Source: Symbiodinium natans (lineage: Eukaryota > Sar > Dinophyceae > Suessiales > Symbiodiniaceae). Taken from it: a DNA stretch of 64,000 nucleotides. A program made the position numbers and the translations under genes. The notes beneath the pieces were generated by a model. It was not told the origin of the DNA. It worked only from the letters and a program-made list of their open reading frames with translations, and searched no databases. Below, in pieces: positions 54,607-63,957 of this stretch. Position 1 is the stretch's first letter. Every line of letters begins with the position of its first letter. Location: assembly GCA_905221605.1 (NCBI GenBank), contig CAJNDS010002235.1, positions 481,343 to 545,342 on the forward strand, given 5' to 3'.

Positions 54607-54705
54607 CCTAAACCCTAAAGCCTAAACCCTAAACCCTAAACCCTAAACCCTAAACCCTAAGCCCTAAACCCTAAACCCTAAACCCTAAACCCTAAATAGC
54701 AGTTC
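54607..54705. repeat. CCCTAAA array
   Basis: About 13 heptamers on the donor side of mini-exon 46. Confidence 0.95.
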
Positions 54706-54725
54706 AGGCTGTCGCCCAGAGGAGC

Positions 54726-54779
54726 CTTGCGCTTGGCTTCCTCGGCTTCCGCTGCAGCTGCCTGCTGCTCGGCCAGGGC
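54726..54779 (-). CDS. mini-exon 46 (type F)
   Basis: Encodes ALAEQQAAAAEAEEAKRK, the most Ala-rich unit. Donor GCTCCT. The 121-nt intron above, almost all heptamers, is the shortest in the array. Confidence 0.75.
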
Positions 54780-54900
54780 CTGGCTTGGGCTTTAGGGTTT
54801 AGGGTTTAGGGCTAGCCCTAAACCCTAAACCTTAAACCCTAAACCCTAAACCCTAAACCCAAAACCCTAAATAGTAGTTCAGGCTGTCGCCCAGAGGAGC

Positions 54901-54954
54901 CTTGCGCTTGGCTTCCTCGGCTTCCGCTGCAGCTGCCTGCTGCTCGGCCAGGGC
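54901..54954 (-). CDS. mini-exon 47 (type F, duplicate of 46)
   Basis: Encodes ALAEQQAAAAEAEEAKRK, identical to mini-exon 46. Donor GCTCCT. Above: mixed heptamers (54960-55075) and a GGTTAACCTTT-type element (55555-55650). Confidence 0.75.
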
Positions 54955-55699
54955 CTGGCTTGGGTTTTAGGGTTTAGGGTTTAGGGCTAGCCCTAAACCC
55001 TAAACCCTAAACCATAAACCCTATACCCTACACCCTACACCCTAAAACCCCAAACCCTGAGCCTTAAACCCTAAACCCTTTATAGGGTCCAGGGACTGGC
55101 GTTGAGGGTTTGTGCATTTTGGGTTTGGGGGTTTGGGTTGACGTTGGGGTTTATCGGGCATCAGAGGTTCTTCAGTAACAGAAGGAAAGTACACTAAACC
55201 CTAAACCCTAAACCCTAAGCCCTAGAAGTCTCAAAGCCCTACTTAGCTGAGGCTTGAGGCTCCTTCGTCTGTTGTGGACAAGGGGGGATCGTCAACTCGC
55301 ATCCAGGGGCTGAACTGCACATGGGTGAGTTTAGGGCTGGGGTTTAGGGTTTTGGGGCCTTGCAGGGCTTACAGGGAAATTTCAGAGTTTGCTATGTTCG
55401 TATCTTGTGTCCCTTAACCCTTTATGGGATGATGCATGCCCAAAAAAACCCTACTAAGAACCCGTAGTACCTTCGAACTCAACTATAACATAGACCCCTG
55501 CATGAGGCCCCACATGCCTTTAACCTCACCCCCCTAAATGCTTACTTGTCCAGTATCCTTGGGGAACTACAGGTTAACCTTTGGGATTATAAGGGTAATC
55601 TAATACCCCAAAGAGGTTTAAAAAGGTTACCTACTCCACTACTGAGAATGCAGCCTGCACCCTATAAACGTGAACCCTAAGCCGACTTGCAGCAAGCGC

Positions 55700-55753
55700 C
55701 TTCTTCTTGGCTTCCTCGGACTCCCGCAAAAACTTTTCTTGCTCGGCACGAGC
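55700..55753 (-). CDS. mini-exon 48 (type A)
   Basis: Encodes ARAEQEKFLRESEEAKKK. AAG acceptor, GCGCTT donor. The 463-bp intron above is largely unique. Confidence 0.75.
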
Positions 55754-56216
55754 CTTGCACCAGGTCATGGGGAGTGCGTGGTCTTAGGTCTTAGGGTCCC
55801 GGCTTAGGGTAGGAAGACTCAAAAGAGTAGGACAGGAGCCGGAAAAAATGCCAATGCTATCCCATAGTCCCTATAATATAATTTTGACCAAAGCCCCAAA
55901 AGCCTGCTAAGCCGTTGTATGAGGGTGCCTGGTGCTTGCGGACCCTATGTTTAAGTCTAAAGCCTCAAACTGAGGGCCCTTGCTTAGCGCTGAGCTTGCT
56001 TAGAGTAAAAAGGTGCAGGCCCATCATGTAGGGTGTAAGGCCACGGGCCTCTCAAACCATCCAGGTGCAGGCAAAGTGTCCTTGCGTAGGTTGCACGGGC
56101 CTCGAACCCTGCAAGTTCTTTTACCACCCCCGAAACCGGCCAGCAAGCAACCAGCGGCATATTATGGAAAGCTGCAAGCTTCCGCAGCAAAGAACTCGCA
56201 CGATGGACTGTCCGGC

Positions 56217-56270
56217 CTGCTCCCTGGCCTCTTCGGCCTCGCGTATGGCTTGCAGCTGCTCCGCACGAGC
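56217..56270 (-). CDS. mini-exon 49 (divergent, most upstream intact)
   Basis: Encodes ARAEQLQAIREAEEAREQ. GAG acceptor, GCCGGA donor. A GGGGA-rich purine tract (56280-56352) lies on its upstream side. Confidence 0.7.
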
Positions 56271-56404
56271 CTCGCAGGCAGGGGAGGGGAGAGGAGGGGA
56301 AGGGGGGGGGGAGGGAGGGAGGGAGCGGGGGGGAGGAGGGGGTGGGAGGGGGAGATTTTGATTCGCGCCGAGAATGCCAAGCATCTGCAGCCTGGTCGCG
56401 GTTC

Positions 56405-56531
56405 AGGGTTTGGGTTACGGTTTAGGGTTTAGGGTTTAGGGTTTAGGGTTTAGGGTTTAGGGTTTAGGGTTTAGGGTTTAGGGTTTAGGGTTTAGGGTTT
56501 AGGGTTTAGGGTTTAGGGTTTAGGGTTTAGG
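56405..56531. repeat. TTTAGGG array
   Basis: About 17 heptamers. A second block lies at 56627-56667. Confidence 0.95.
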
Positions 56532-57017
56532 GCATCCTTGGCAGCCGCCACATGCATGTCCAGCGCCATGGCCACCCGTGCTCAAAAAGCTTCTGAAAGT
56601 CAGGATCGGCCAAATGGCAGCTGCCGAGGGTTTAGGGTTTAGGGTTTAGGGTTTAGGGTTTAGGGTTGATTCAATTCTAGGATATCATGACGGCACCTTG
56701 ATTTGTAATAACCGCCGACCACAACCCACCAAGACTGAACGCTCAAACCGCCCAATCCCTACACCTTCCCCAAACATATATTGTTTGATCCAAAATCTGC
56801 ACCTTGCTTGGCCCTCTGTTGTAGTATACTCCTCACAGCTTGGCGGAGGATGCCATAAAGCACAGGGCCCCCCCTGCTTAAAACCACCCCTAAACCCTGA
56901 AGCCTAAACCCTAAACCCTAAACCCCAAGAGTTCTTTAGAACATGTAGGGTTGCTTTAAAGGTCCCATATCGTGGGATGGATCATGGGATAAGGACCTTT
57001 AGAGAAACCCATAGCAA

Positions 57018-57130
57018 CCCCCCCCCCCCCCCCCCCCCCCAAACCTAAAACCCTAAACCCTAAACCCTAAACCCTAAACTCTAAACCTTAAACCCTAAAC
57101 CCTACACCCTAAACCCTAAACCCTAAACCC
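57018..57130. repeat. C homopolymer (23 nt) and CCCTAAA array
   Basis: 57018-57040 is all C, followed by about 12 heptamers. Confidence 0.95.
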
Positions 57131-57141
57131 CACAAACAAAG

Positions 57142-57196
57142 ACATCTTTCGCCCTGTCTCTGCCTGCAGTATCACCTCCTCAGCCTCGACACGGCC
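57142..57196 (-). pseudogene. degenerate mini-exon
   Basis: After TTGTCCAG a frame reads LGRVEAEEVILQAETGRK. The length fits a unit, but the consensus is poor, the initial G is missing and the donor is AT rather than GC. It is probably a decayed unit. Confidence 0.35.
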
Positions 57197-57234
57197 AAGG
57201 CTGGACAAACTTGTGTTTTAGGGTTTGGGGTTTT

Positions 57235-57360
57235 AGGGTTTAGGGTTTAGGGTTAAGGTTTAGGGTTTAGGGTTTAGGGTTCAGGCTTTAGGGTTTCGGG
57301 TTTAGGGCTTAGGGTTGAGGGTTTAGAGTTAGGGTTTTTGGGGTTCAGGGTTTAGGGTTG
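57235..57360. repeat. TTTAGGG-type tract
   Basis: Imperfect heptamers, followed by 300 bp of unique DNA with no gene. Confidence 0.85.
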
Positions 57361-57693
57361 CGACAACTTATGTTTTTGGGGTGCTTGCGTGAGGGTTTAT
57401 ATAACCCCTAAACTCCACAAAGCCTAAACTCCGACAAATCCCAAACTACAACCCCAAACCCTAAATCCTGAAAGCTCTAAGTGAAGCAAGAACGATGAAA
57501 CCCAGGCAAGGCACAATACAAACACGACAAAGGACTCTGAGAGAAGCTTTTGGGGCCATCCTTTGGCCCAGAATTAACCCTAACCTCCATTAACTCTAGG
57601 GTTTCGAGTTTAGCCTTTCCAGATGTACTTAGCATGCTGGAAGCCAGCGCCAACCCGCAAAAAGAAAAACACACGCAGCAAACCCTACACTTT

Positions 57694-57786
57694 GGGATAT
57701 TCCCCTTATACTAACCGCTCCTTAATCGGCAAAGTAATCATTAAATTAGGGAGGGTGCTATAATCCCTATCAAGGACTGGTATCCC
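57694..57786. mobile_element. foldback element family D, copy 3 (right arm shortened)
   Basis: Begins GGGATATTCCCCTTATACTA and ends CAAGGACTGGTATCCC; part of the right arm is deleted. Confidence 0.55.
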
Positions 57787-57841
57787 AACCAACAGCCTAA
57801 ATCTCTTTGTAAAACCCTAGATCGAGGAGCTACTAATTGTC

Positions 57842-57893
57842 CGCCGCCTTCATCTGGGTCTCTCAGGAAATATGGCTGTCCCTGTAAAGGCCC
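57842..57893 (-). pseudogene. degenerate mini-exon with in-frame stop
   Basis: The minus strand ends ETQMK before GCGGCG, like a unit terminus, but the frame upstream contains TGA and the consensus is lost. Confidence 0.25.
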
Positions 57894-57976
57894 TATAACC
57901 CTAAACCCTAAACCCTAAACCCTGAACCCCAAACCCTACACCCTAAACCCTGGTTTGGGAAACTGCCCCACGTGGC

Positions 57977-58009
57977 CTCTTGCCGTGCTCGCTCCGCTCC
58001 TGCCATTGC
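57977..58009 (-). CDS. partial mini-exon, 33 nt
   Basis: CAG acceptor and GCCACG donor-like site enclose AMAGAERARQE, in phase 0. It looks like a truncated unit; functional status is unknown. Confidence 0.35.
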
Positions 58010-58039
58010 CTGCTCTCAGAGGTCTACAAACAGTGAAAT

Positions 58040-58305
58040 TAGTTTAGGGTTTAGGGTTTAGGGTTTAGGGTTTAGGGTTTAGGGTTTAGGGTTTAGGGCA
58101 CCGAGAACCCTAAACCCTAAGCTTAGGGTGACCTAAGCCCTAAACTCTAGACCCGAAATAGGGTTTGCGGGAGGATTGCTTCAGGGGCATCTTTGCCTTC
58201 TCTGAGCTGCGTGGGGCCCACCAGGCCTTTTCTGGCTGCAGGGTTGGTTCTTGTTGGGTTTAGGGTTTAGGGTTTAGGGTTTAGGGTTTAGGGTTCAGGG
58301 TTTAA
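58040..58305. repeat. TTTAGGG arrays
   Basis: 58042-58100 and 58256-58305, with a short CCCTAAA block between. No gene was seen. Confidence 0.9.
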
Positions 58306-58480
58306 AGGGAATGAGCCATCTAAGCCCTACTATAGGCCCTAAGCCCTACAGCCCTAAGTCCCTAAACCCTCCACGGTACCTGGGGTATCGTGGGCTTTCT
58401 GCGGTAAAGACTGGCAGGGGCCGAGGCGGTTTAGGGTTTAGGGTTTAGGGTTTAGGGTTAGCCCAGCAACCCTACTAACT

Positions 58481-58565
58481 GCTTAAGAACCCCGAGAAAA
58501 CTCTTCTTCCTTACTAAGGGCAATATAGGGATTATCAATCTGTTATTCTTTTGGGGTTCTTAAGC
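58481..58565. mobile_element. short foldback element, copy 2
   Basis: Arms GCTTAAGAACCCC and GGGGTTCTTAAGC enclose about 60 bp. It shares ends and the AATAAGGG / TATTCTTTT interior with 54529-54603. Confidence 0.7.
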
Positions 58566-58889
58566 AAATACCCTAAACCCTAAACCCTAAATAGTAGAAC
58601 CATGTTACGCTTAGGGCTTTAGGGCTTCGACTCTGCCTTTGTCCAGTTCGCCTACGCCCGAAGCCCTAGGGTTTAGGGTTTAGGGTTTAGGGTTTAGGGT
58701 TTAGGGTTTAGCGAGGGATTGCAGGCCCTGGATTCCGCGCGTGAAGTCTTCAGTTGGGTGTTGGGGTTTGGGGGTTGAAGTTCCGGGGTTTAAGGGCTTA
58801 GGGCTCCAGTTGCATGGTGCAGGGTCAGGGGTTCAAGCGTGTAGGGTTCCAACGATTTTCACAACCTGGGCTTGGGCTTAAAACCCTAC

Positions 58890-59195
58890 AGCCCTAACCC
58901 TATAAACCCTGTAAACCCTTTAAACCCTATCAACCCTATAAACCCGAAACCCTATCAACCCATATAAACCACTATAAACCACTATAAACCACTATAAACC
59001 ACTATAAACCCCTATAAACCCCTGTAAACCTCTCTAAACCCGTATAGACTCCTATAAACTCCTATAGTACACCCTGAAACACCCTAAGCCCTAAACCCTA
59101 AACGCTAAACACTAAACCCTAAACCCTGAACCCTAAACCCTGAACCCTAAACCCTAAACCCTAAACCCTAAACCCTAAACCCTAAACCCTAAACC
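58890..59195. repeat. (CCACTATAAA)n / (CCCTATAAA)n then CCCTAAA array
   Basis: Ten-nucleotide ACTATAAACC units (58900-59050) grade into CCCTAAA heptamers (59085-59195), a longer-unit relative of the telomere motif. Confidence 0.85.
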
Positions 59196-59269
59196 CTAAC
59201 CGAAGCCCAAGCTGGTGAGAGTCGAGCCCCTTAAACAAACCCTCCAGGAGCCCTCAGTTCTTGGGCTTC

Positions 59270-59330
59270 AAGGGGGTTTAGGGTTTAGGGTTTAGGGTTT
59301 AGGGTTTAGGGTTTAGGGTTTAGGGTTTAG
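59270..59330. repeat. TTTAGGG array
   Basis: Eight heptamers, opposite in orientation to the preceding array. Confidence 0.95.
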
Positions 59331-59489
59331 GGGTTGATGGGGGCTTAAAGGGCTTGAAGGGGTTTAAAGTGGTTTAAGGCGGCTTCGGTGCTTAGGTTTA
59401 GTTTTTTTTGACTTCTTCTGGGGGTGGGGGGAGGGGGGGGTGGGCACGATATGAAGGCTTCTCGACTCGTAGGTTTAGGGTATGGGGTT

Positions 59490-59660
59490 TAGGGTTAGGG
59501 TTTGGGGGTTTGGGGGTTTGGGGGTTTGGGGGTTTGGGGGTTTGGGGGTTTGGGGGTTTGGGGGTTTGGGGGTTTGGGGGTTTGGGGGTTTGGGGGGGGG
59601 TTTGGGGGTTTGGGGGTTTGGGGGTTTGGCGGTTTGGGGGTTTGGGGTTTTAGGGTTTTA
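59490..59660. repeat. TTTGGGGG octamer array
   Basis: About 19 TTTGGGGG octamers. It yields Gly/Leu/Trp/Val artefact frames on the plus strand. Confidence 0.95.
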
Positions 59661-60124
59661 GGGGTTACGGTTTGGGTGTTTCTTGGCCTAAGGCTTGAGT
59701 GGCTGCGCCTCGTCCATTTCGCAGGGCGGCTCCTGTTGGCTCCAATGAAATCGGGTTTAGGGTTTAGGGTTAGGGTTTAGGGTTTAGGGTTTGGGGCTTA
59801 GGGTTTAGGGGTTGGAGATACGAGAGGGCATGCAGGGTTAAAGGTTTAGGGGTTCACTGCTTGATGTCAACCCTGATTTAAAACTCTAAACCGTCAAGCT
59901 TAAAGCCTGAAGCTAAAACCCTAAGCCAAAACTCTAATCCCTAAAGCCTAAAGCATCAAAGCTTCAACCCAAAGCTAAAACGCTCTTAAGCCTAAAGCTT
60001 AAGCCAGAAGCGAAATCTCCAAACAGGAGAGCCCCCAAACTGGAACCCCTGTTTTTGCACAAATCCGGATGTTCAGACTGGAGGCTGTATTTTGGGGGAG
60101 CATATTCGATCATCCTGCGCCCCT

Positions 60125-60185
60125 TAAGACCCTAATCCTAAACCCTTAACCCTTAACCCTTAACCCTTAACCCTTAACCCTAAAC
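60125..60185. repeat. CCCTTAA array
   Basis: Six or seven CCCTTAA heptamers, a variant of the telomere motif. The 59.9-60.1 kb DNA has scattered AAGCCTAAAGC words and no gene. Confidence 0.85.
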
Positions 60186-60449
60186 CCTGGCTTTAGGGGT
60201 TTAGGGGTTCTGTTGGTGCTAAGCGTGATGTGTGTTTGTGCTTCTTCTGAAAGACCCGGTCATGGCTTCACACCCCCGCAGACTCCCAGAACCTTTAGGG
60301 TTTAGGGATTAGGGTTTAGGGTTAGGGTTATTTGGCGATTGCCCCGCTAAGGCTAGTTCGTGGTAGGCAAAAAGAATGCTGATTCTGTTACGACTGCTTT
60401 GGGGGCTTAAAACCTTAAACCCTAAACCCTACACCCCAAACCCCTTAGG

Positions 60450-60511
60450 GATTCGAGATCCGCCGCCGCCTCATCGTCCGCAAATGGCTCCTCAGCCTTC
60501 CCATGCATCAA
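60450..60511 (-). CDS. possible upstream exon (LMHGKAEEPFADDEAAADLE)
   Basis: After CACTAACATCTACAG (a branch-like CTAAC plus acceptor) the frame reads LMHGKAEEPFADDEAAADLE, acidic and helical. The donor is not fixed (several GC/GA options), so the end is approximate. It could be an N-terminal exon of the mini-exon gene. Confidence 0.35.
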
Positions 60512-60551
60512 CTGTAGATGTTAGTGGCGGGGTTGGTCCGGAAATGCAGGG

Positions 60552-60735
60552 TAGGGTTTAGGGTTTAGGGTTTAGGGTTTAGGGTTTAGGGTTTAGGGTT
60601 TAGGGTTTAGGGTTTAGGGTTTAGGGTTTAGGGTTTAGGGTTTAGGGTTTAGGGTTTAGGGTCTAGGGTTTAGGGTTTAGGGTTTAGGGTTTAGGGGTTA
60701 GGGCTTAGGGCTTAGAGTTTAGGGTTTAGGGTGCG
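60552..60735. repeat. TTTAGGG array
   Basis: About 25 heptamers, among the longest arrays in the window. Confidence 0.95.
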
Positions 60736-60851
60736 GACCACTGAGCCTCAGCCAGGCACCAAGATGGGGTCCCACCAAGATTCTTGGCAGATTCTGTTGA
60801 CATCCCCCAAAGGGTTTAGGGTTTAGGGTTCATCTACCCTAATAGGGATTA

Positions 60852-60975
<124 letters not shown>

Positions 60976-60979
60976 GGGT

Positions 60980-61880
60980 ATATTAGCCTCCACAGAGCAC
61001 CCATACTGTGATTGCGAAGGAAACCTGCCCGCACTGCACAAGAACCACCATGTTGTCCGCCTCCCTGTCTTGAACCAGGTAGGCTCGTCGTTACAACGGG
61101 CGGGCTCGTTAACACGGCATTCGAGCAACGGCAGATTCATTAACGCGGCCAAAAAAAGATCTCACGATGGATCAGGACCAATGGCTTGAAGAATCCTACG
61201 TTCCAAGACCCAGCTGCATGCAAGCAACTCCTCGGCAAGCCTGGCGGCAAGAAGTGCCTCGACATGCGCGTCCCCCAGCGAACAGAGACGGGCAATGCCG
61301 GCACTTCAAGAGGGGGCACTTTTTGTCAGGCTCCACCTTGACTCGGACACGGCCTCCGTAGTGAGTGGACACCTCCTTTGATTCGCCAACCTTGACTTCC
61401 ACCAGATGCGTGCCCGGCAGCAACTTCACGATGCCCTGGTTATCCCGGTCCAGCGCCCGTCTGCCCGTGGCTGCTCAACGAGGTTGGCCCTTGAGAATAT
61501 TGTTACATATATGCCGCTCTGAAACCCAATCGCGGAAAATATGAACTCTCCCAAGGGCCTACCCAGCCAGCGGTGCAGCAAACTCTGCAGCAAGCTTAAG
61601 TTTCGCAAGTTCTCTCTCTCTCTTGCACGTATACCATGAAGAGGCCTCTTGCATGAATTCACATAATTACTCCTGCAACCTGTCCACAACATAACTTCTA
61701 GCGCTCTGGAGCGGCCTCCCCTTGCTCCAAAAAGCGAGCGCAGCAGGAGCGCACGTTGGAATTCAACATTTCACGCTGCCCGTAAAATTTATCCCGCCAA
61801 CGTGCCGCCGAGTACTACGCGGCGTTACAACGTGTACCACGTCGAAAAATTCCTACCTAGGTCTCGCAGGCCGGATGAGC
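60980..61880. other. non-repetitive island with coding-like frames
   Basis: Free of heptamers. A minus frame near 61330-61430 reads VKLLPGTHLVEVKVGESKEV then STHYGGRVRVKVEPDKK, preceded by an AACCAG acceptor-like site. A plus frame over 61285-61350 reads GQCRHFKRGHFLSGSTLTRT, resembling a CCCH finger with its later Cys/His ligands replaced. Only one reading can be functional; neither is resolved. Confidence 0.3.
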
Positions 61881-61924
61881 AACAAACCACCCGAAACCCC
61901 AAACCCTAAACCTGACAGACCAGT

Positions 61925-62105
61925 GCCTAAACCCTAAACCCTAAACCCTAAACCCTAAACCCTTAATCCCTCAATCTTTGCACCCGAACTTCCCGCAGAC
62001 CGTTGAGGGTTCAGGGTTCAATGTCTAGGCTCCCCATTGAACCCTAGTTTAATCCTAAACCCAAAAACCCTCATTAACCCTAAACCCTAAACCCTAAACC
62101 CTAAA
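61925..62105. repeat. CCCTAAA tracts
   Basis: Short blocks at 61925-61970 and 62075-62105. No gene in between. Confidence 0.85.
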
Positions 62106-62234
62106 CCCCCAACCTCCCTCCGACATCACGAGGCCTGCGGGAGGTTGGGTGCTGATGAGGCCTGCCAAACCTGACAGCTCCGGCGCAGGAAGCTTACAGG
62201 GTTCTGAAGGGAGGGGGGTTCAAGGGGCGTCTAG

Positions 62235-62550
62235 GGTTTAGGGTTTAGAGTTTTAGGGTTTAGGGTTTCGAGTTTAGGGTTTAGGGTTTGGGGGGTTCAA
62301 GGAGGGTTCCCTACGTACCTACCCCCCATGAACCCCCCTCCCTTGAGAACCCTATAAGAAGCACAGCGCACCAAAAACCTTTAGGGTTTAGGGGGTTTAG
62401 GGGTTTTAGAGGTGTAGGGGGTTTAGGGGGGTTTAGGGGGTTTAGCGGGTTTAGGGGGATTAGGGGGTTTAGCGGGTTTAGGGGGTTTAGGGGGTTTAGG
62501 GGGTTTAGGGGGTTTAGGGGGTTTAGGGGGTTTAGGGGGTTTCGGGAAAC
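62235..62550. repeat. TTTAGGG then TTTAGGGGG arrays
   Basis: Heptamers (62235-62290), unique DNA, then about 18 units of the nine-nucleotide TTTAGGGGG and variants (62380-62550). A purely repetitive frame runs across it. Confidence 0.9.
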
Positions 62551-63755
62551 CCCCAAACTACCCTGACAAAGGCGCCTATATATTCTACTATTATGGCTAA
62601 AAGGGTGGTCGGGGGGGCTGCTGGTAGGGTCTAGGGCCGATGCATGAGGATACTTGCTACAAAAGGGGAGATACATCGCTTAAAGAAGCTTTAAACAGGG
62701 CTCCCAACCCCCCCCCCCCCCCCTTGCCGTCTAAGAGACAACAGCCCCTCAACCCTAAACCCGAAACCCAAAACCCGAAACCCTAAATCCTAAACCCTAT
62801 GTAAACCCTAAACCTGGGAATCCTAGGTGTGCAATAGTTGGGCCCAAAGGTGTTGTTTATCAGGCATTTCTTTTATAAACCCTGCAGGTTATAAATCTAT
62901 AAAGCCTATACTACCCCCTAGGAACACTATATGTGCATATACAAAAGAATCTATAAATCCTATAAACTCTCTAAGCACTACCAACCCTATAACCCTATAA
63001 CCCTTATATGCGCCCGCGTTCCGCGTAGTCGACCCCCCCCCCCCACCCCCAATGGTATCCCCTCGAAACCCTGCCCGTTAACCCTAAAAACACCACGCAC
63101 CACGAGAAACCCTCAACCTAAACCCCAAACCCTAAACCCTAAGCCCTAAAACCTAAACCCACCAATGAATCACAGGGGGGGAGAAGAGTAAACCCGAAAC
63201 CTTAAACGCTTTAACCCTGAACCCTGAACCGTAATCCCACGAACCACAAGGGGCAGAGGGGAAACCGTAAACCTACCATTTCCCCAAACCTTGAACCCTA
63301 AGTAACCTCTAAACCCACAGTGAACCAATGGAGCAAGGGGGTTAGAGTGAAAATCCTGAACTCTACAGCCTAGCCCTAAACCCCTAAACCCTAAACCCAT
63401 GAACCAGAGACCATTGGCCGGGGGGGATACTATGGGGAAGGGGGTGCTGGCTCATATAAACCTATTTGGATACAGGGATCATGCGGGATGAAGGTCCACA
63501 GTCGAGCACGCGAAAACTGCGTGGGATTTGCAGGTTGCGTGTTCAGCGCGCTTTGCCCACCACCCTCCCCTCTCCCTCCAAGGGTTTGAGGTTTAGGGTT
63601 TTTGGGTTAGGTTTACCAGGATGGGCTATTATACCCTGTAACCTCCTCAAAAGACCCTTTGTGGGTTCATTACGGGGAGTAAGAGGCGTAATCGCCCATT
63701 CTGGTAGGCTTTAGGGTCAACCCTCCGCTGTGCGGGGTTCATAGATTCATAGGGT
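62551..63755. other. gene-free stretch
   Basis: C homopolymers (62710-62723, 63032-63047), CCTATAAA words (62870-63005) and degenerate CCCTAAA. I see no exon. Confidence 0.4.
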
Positions 63756-63759
63756 TTAG

Positions 63760-63870
63760 GGTGCCACCGTAAACCCTAAACCCTAAACCCTAAGCCCTAA
63801 GCCCTAAACCCCAAACCCTAAACCCTAAACCCTAAACCCTAACCGTAAACCCTAAACCCTAAACCCACTT
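63760..63870. repeat. CCCTAAA array
   Basis: About 14 heptamers on the donor side of the candidate exon at 63880. Confidence 0.95.
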
Positions 63871-63879
63871 CTTGCTTGC

Positions 63880-63942
63880 CTTGGGTGGCAGTGGCGGGCG
63901 GCCACCGCGCAGCGAGGGCGCCGACGCCGTGTGCGAGGGGAA
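63880..63942 (-). CDS. possible upstream exon (Pro-rich)
   Basis: A 63-nt phase-0 frame between TTGCAG and an AAG/GCAAGC donor reads FPSHTASAPSLRGGRPPLPP then K. The GC donor after AAG and phase 0 match the mini-exon style, so it may be an N-terminal exon of that gene. An earlier acceptor at 63953 is also possible. Confidence 0.4.
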
Positions 63943-63957
63943 CTGCAACCAGCTGCC

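Larger units (their letters stand above)
54701..55000. repeat. 175-bp tandem duplication carrying one mini-exon each
   Basis: The segment from AGTTCAGGCTGTCGCCCAGA (54701) through the exon and a GGGCTAGCCC palindrome is repeated at an offset of 175 bp, nearly perfectly. It shows directly how the exon array grows. Confidence 0.9.
14094..56270 (-). other. mini-exon array gene: 49 exons encoding 18-residue helical repeats
   Basis: Forty-nine short exons, listed individually, run down the minus strand; 46 are 54 nt, one 51, two 42. All keep phase 0 and none has a stop. Each begins G after an AG and ends AAG (or CAG) before GC in 47 cases, GA once, GT once. Types by peptide: A AREEQEKFLREAEEAKKK, B ARQEQERVLREAEEAKKK, C AYAEQEQILREAEEAKQK, D ALAEEQKALEEAEEAKRK, E ALEEGQRAIEEAEEAKQK, F ALAEQQKAADEAAEAKRK, G ALAEEQRALQESEEAKLK. 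D-A-E-B-G-(A)-C recurs four times along increasing coordinate. Joined, they give about 870 residues of charged helix resembling trichohyalin-like rods in composition. That all exons belong to one transcript is an inference; the start and end exons are unknown. Confidence 0.7.

Noticed and set aside
59408-59780. Gly/Leu/Trp/Val-rich frames
   Set aside because: They translate the TTTGGGGG octamer array.
62288-62676. GFRGF-repeat plus frame and LNPLNP minus frame
   Set aside because: Both are shadows of the TTTAGGGGG nonamer array.
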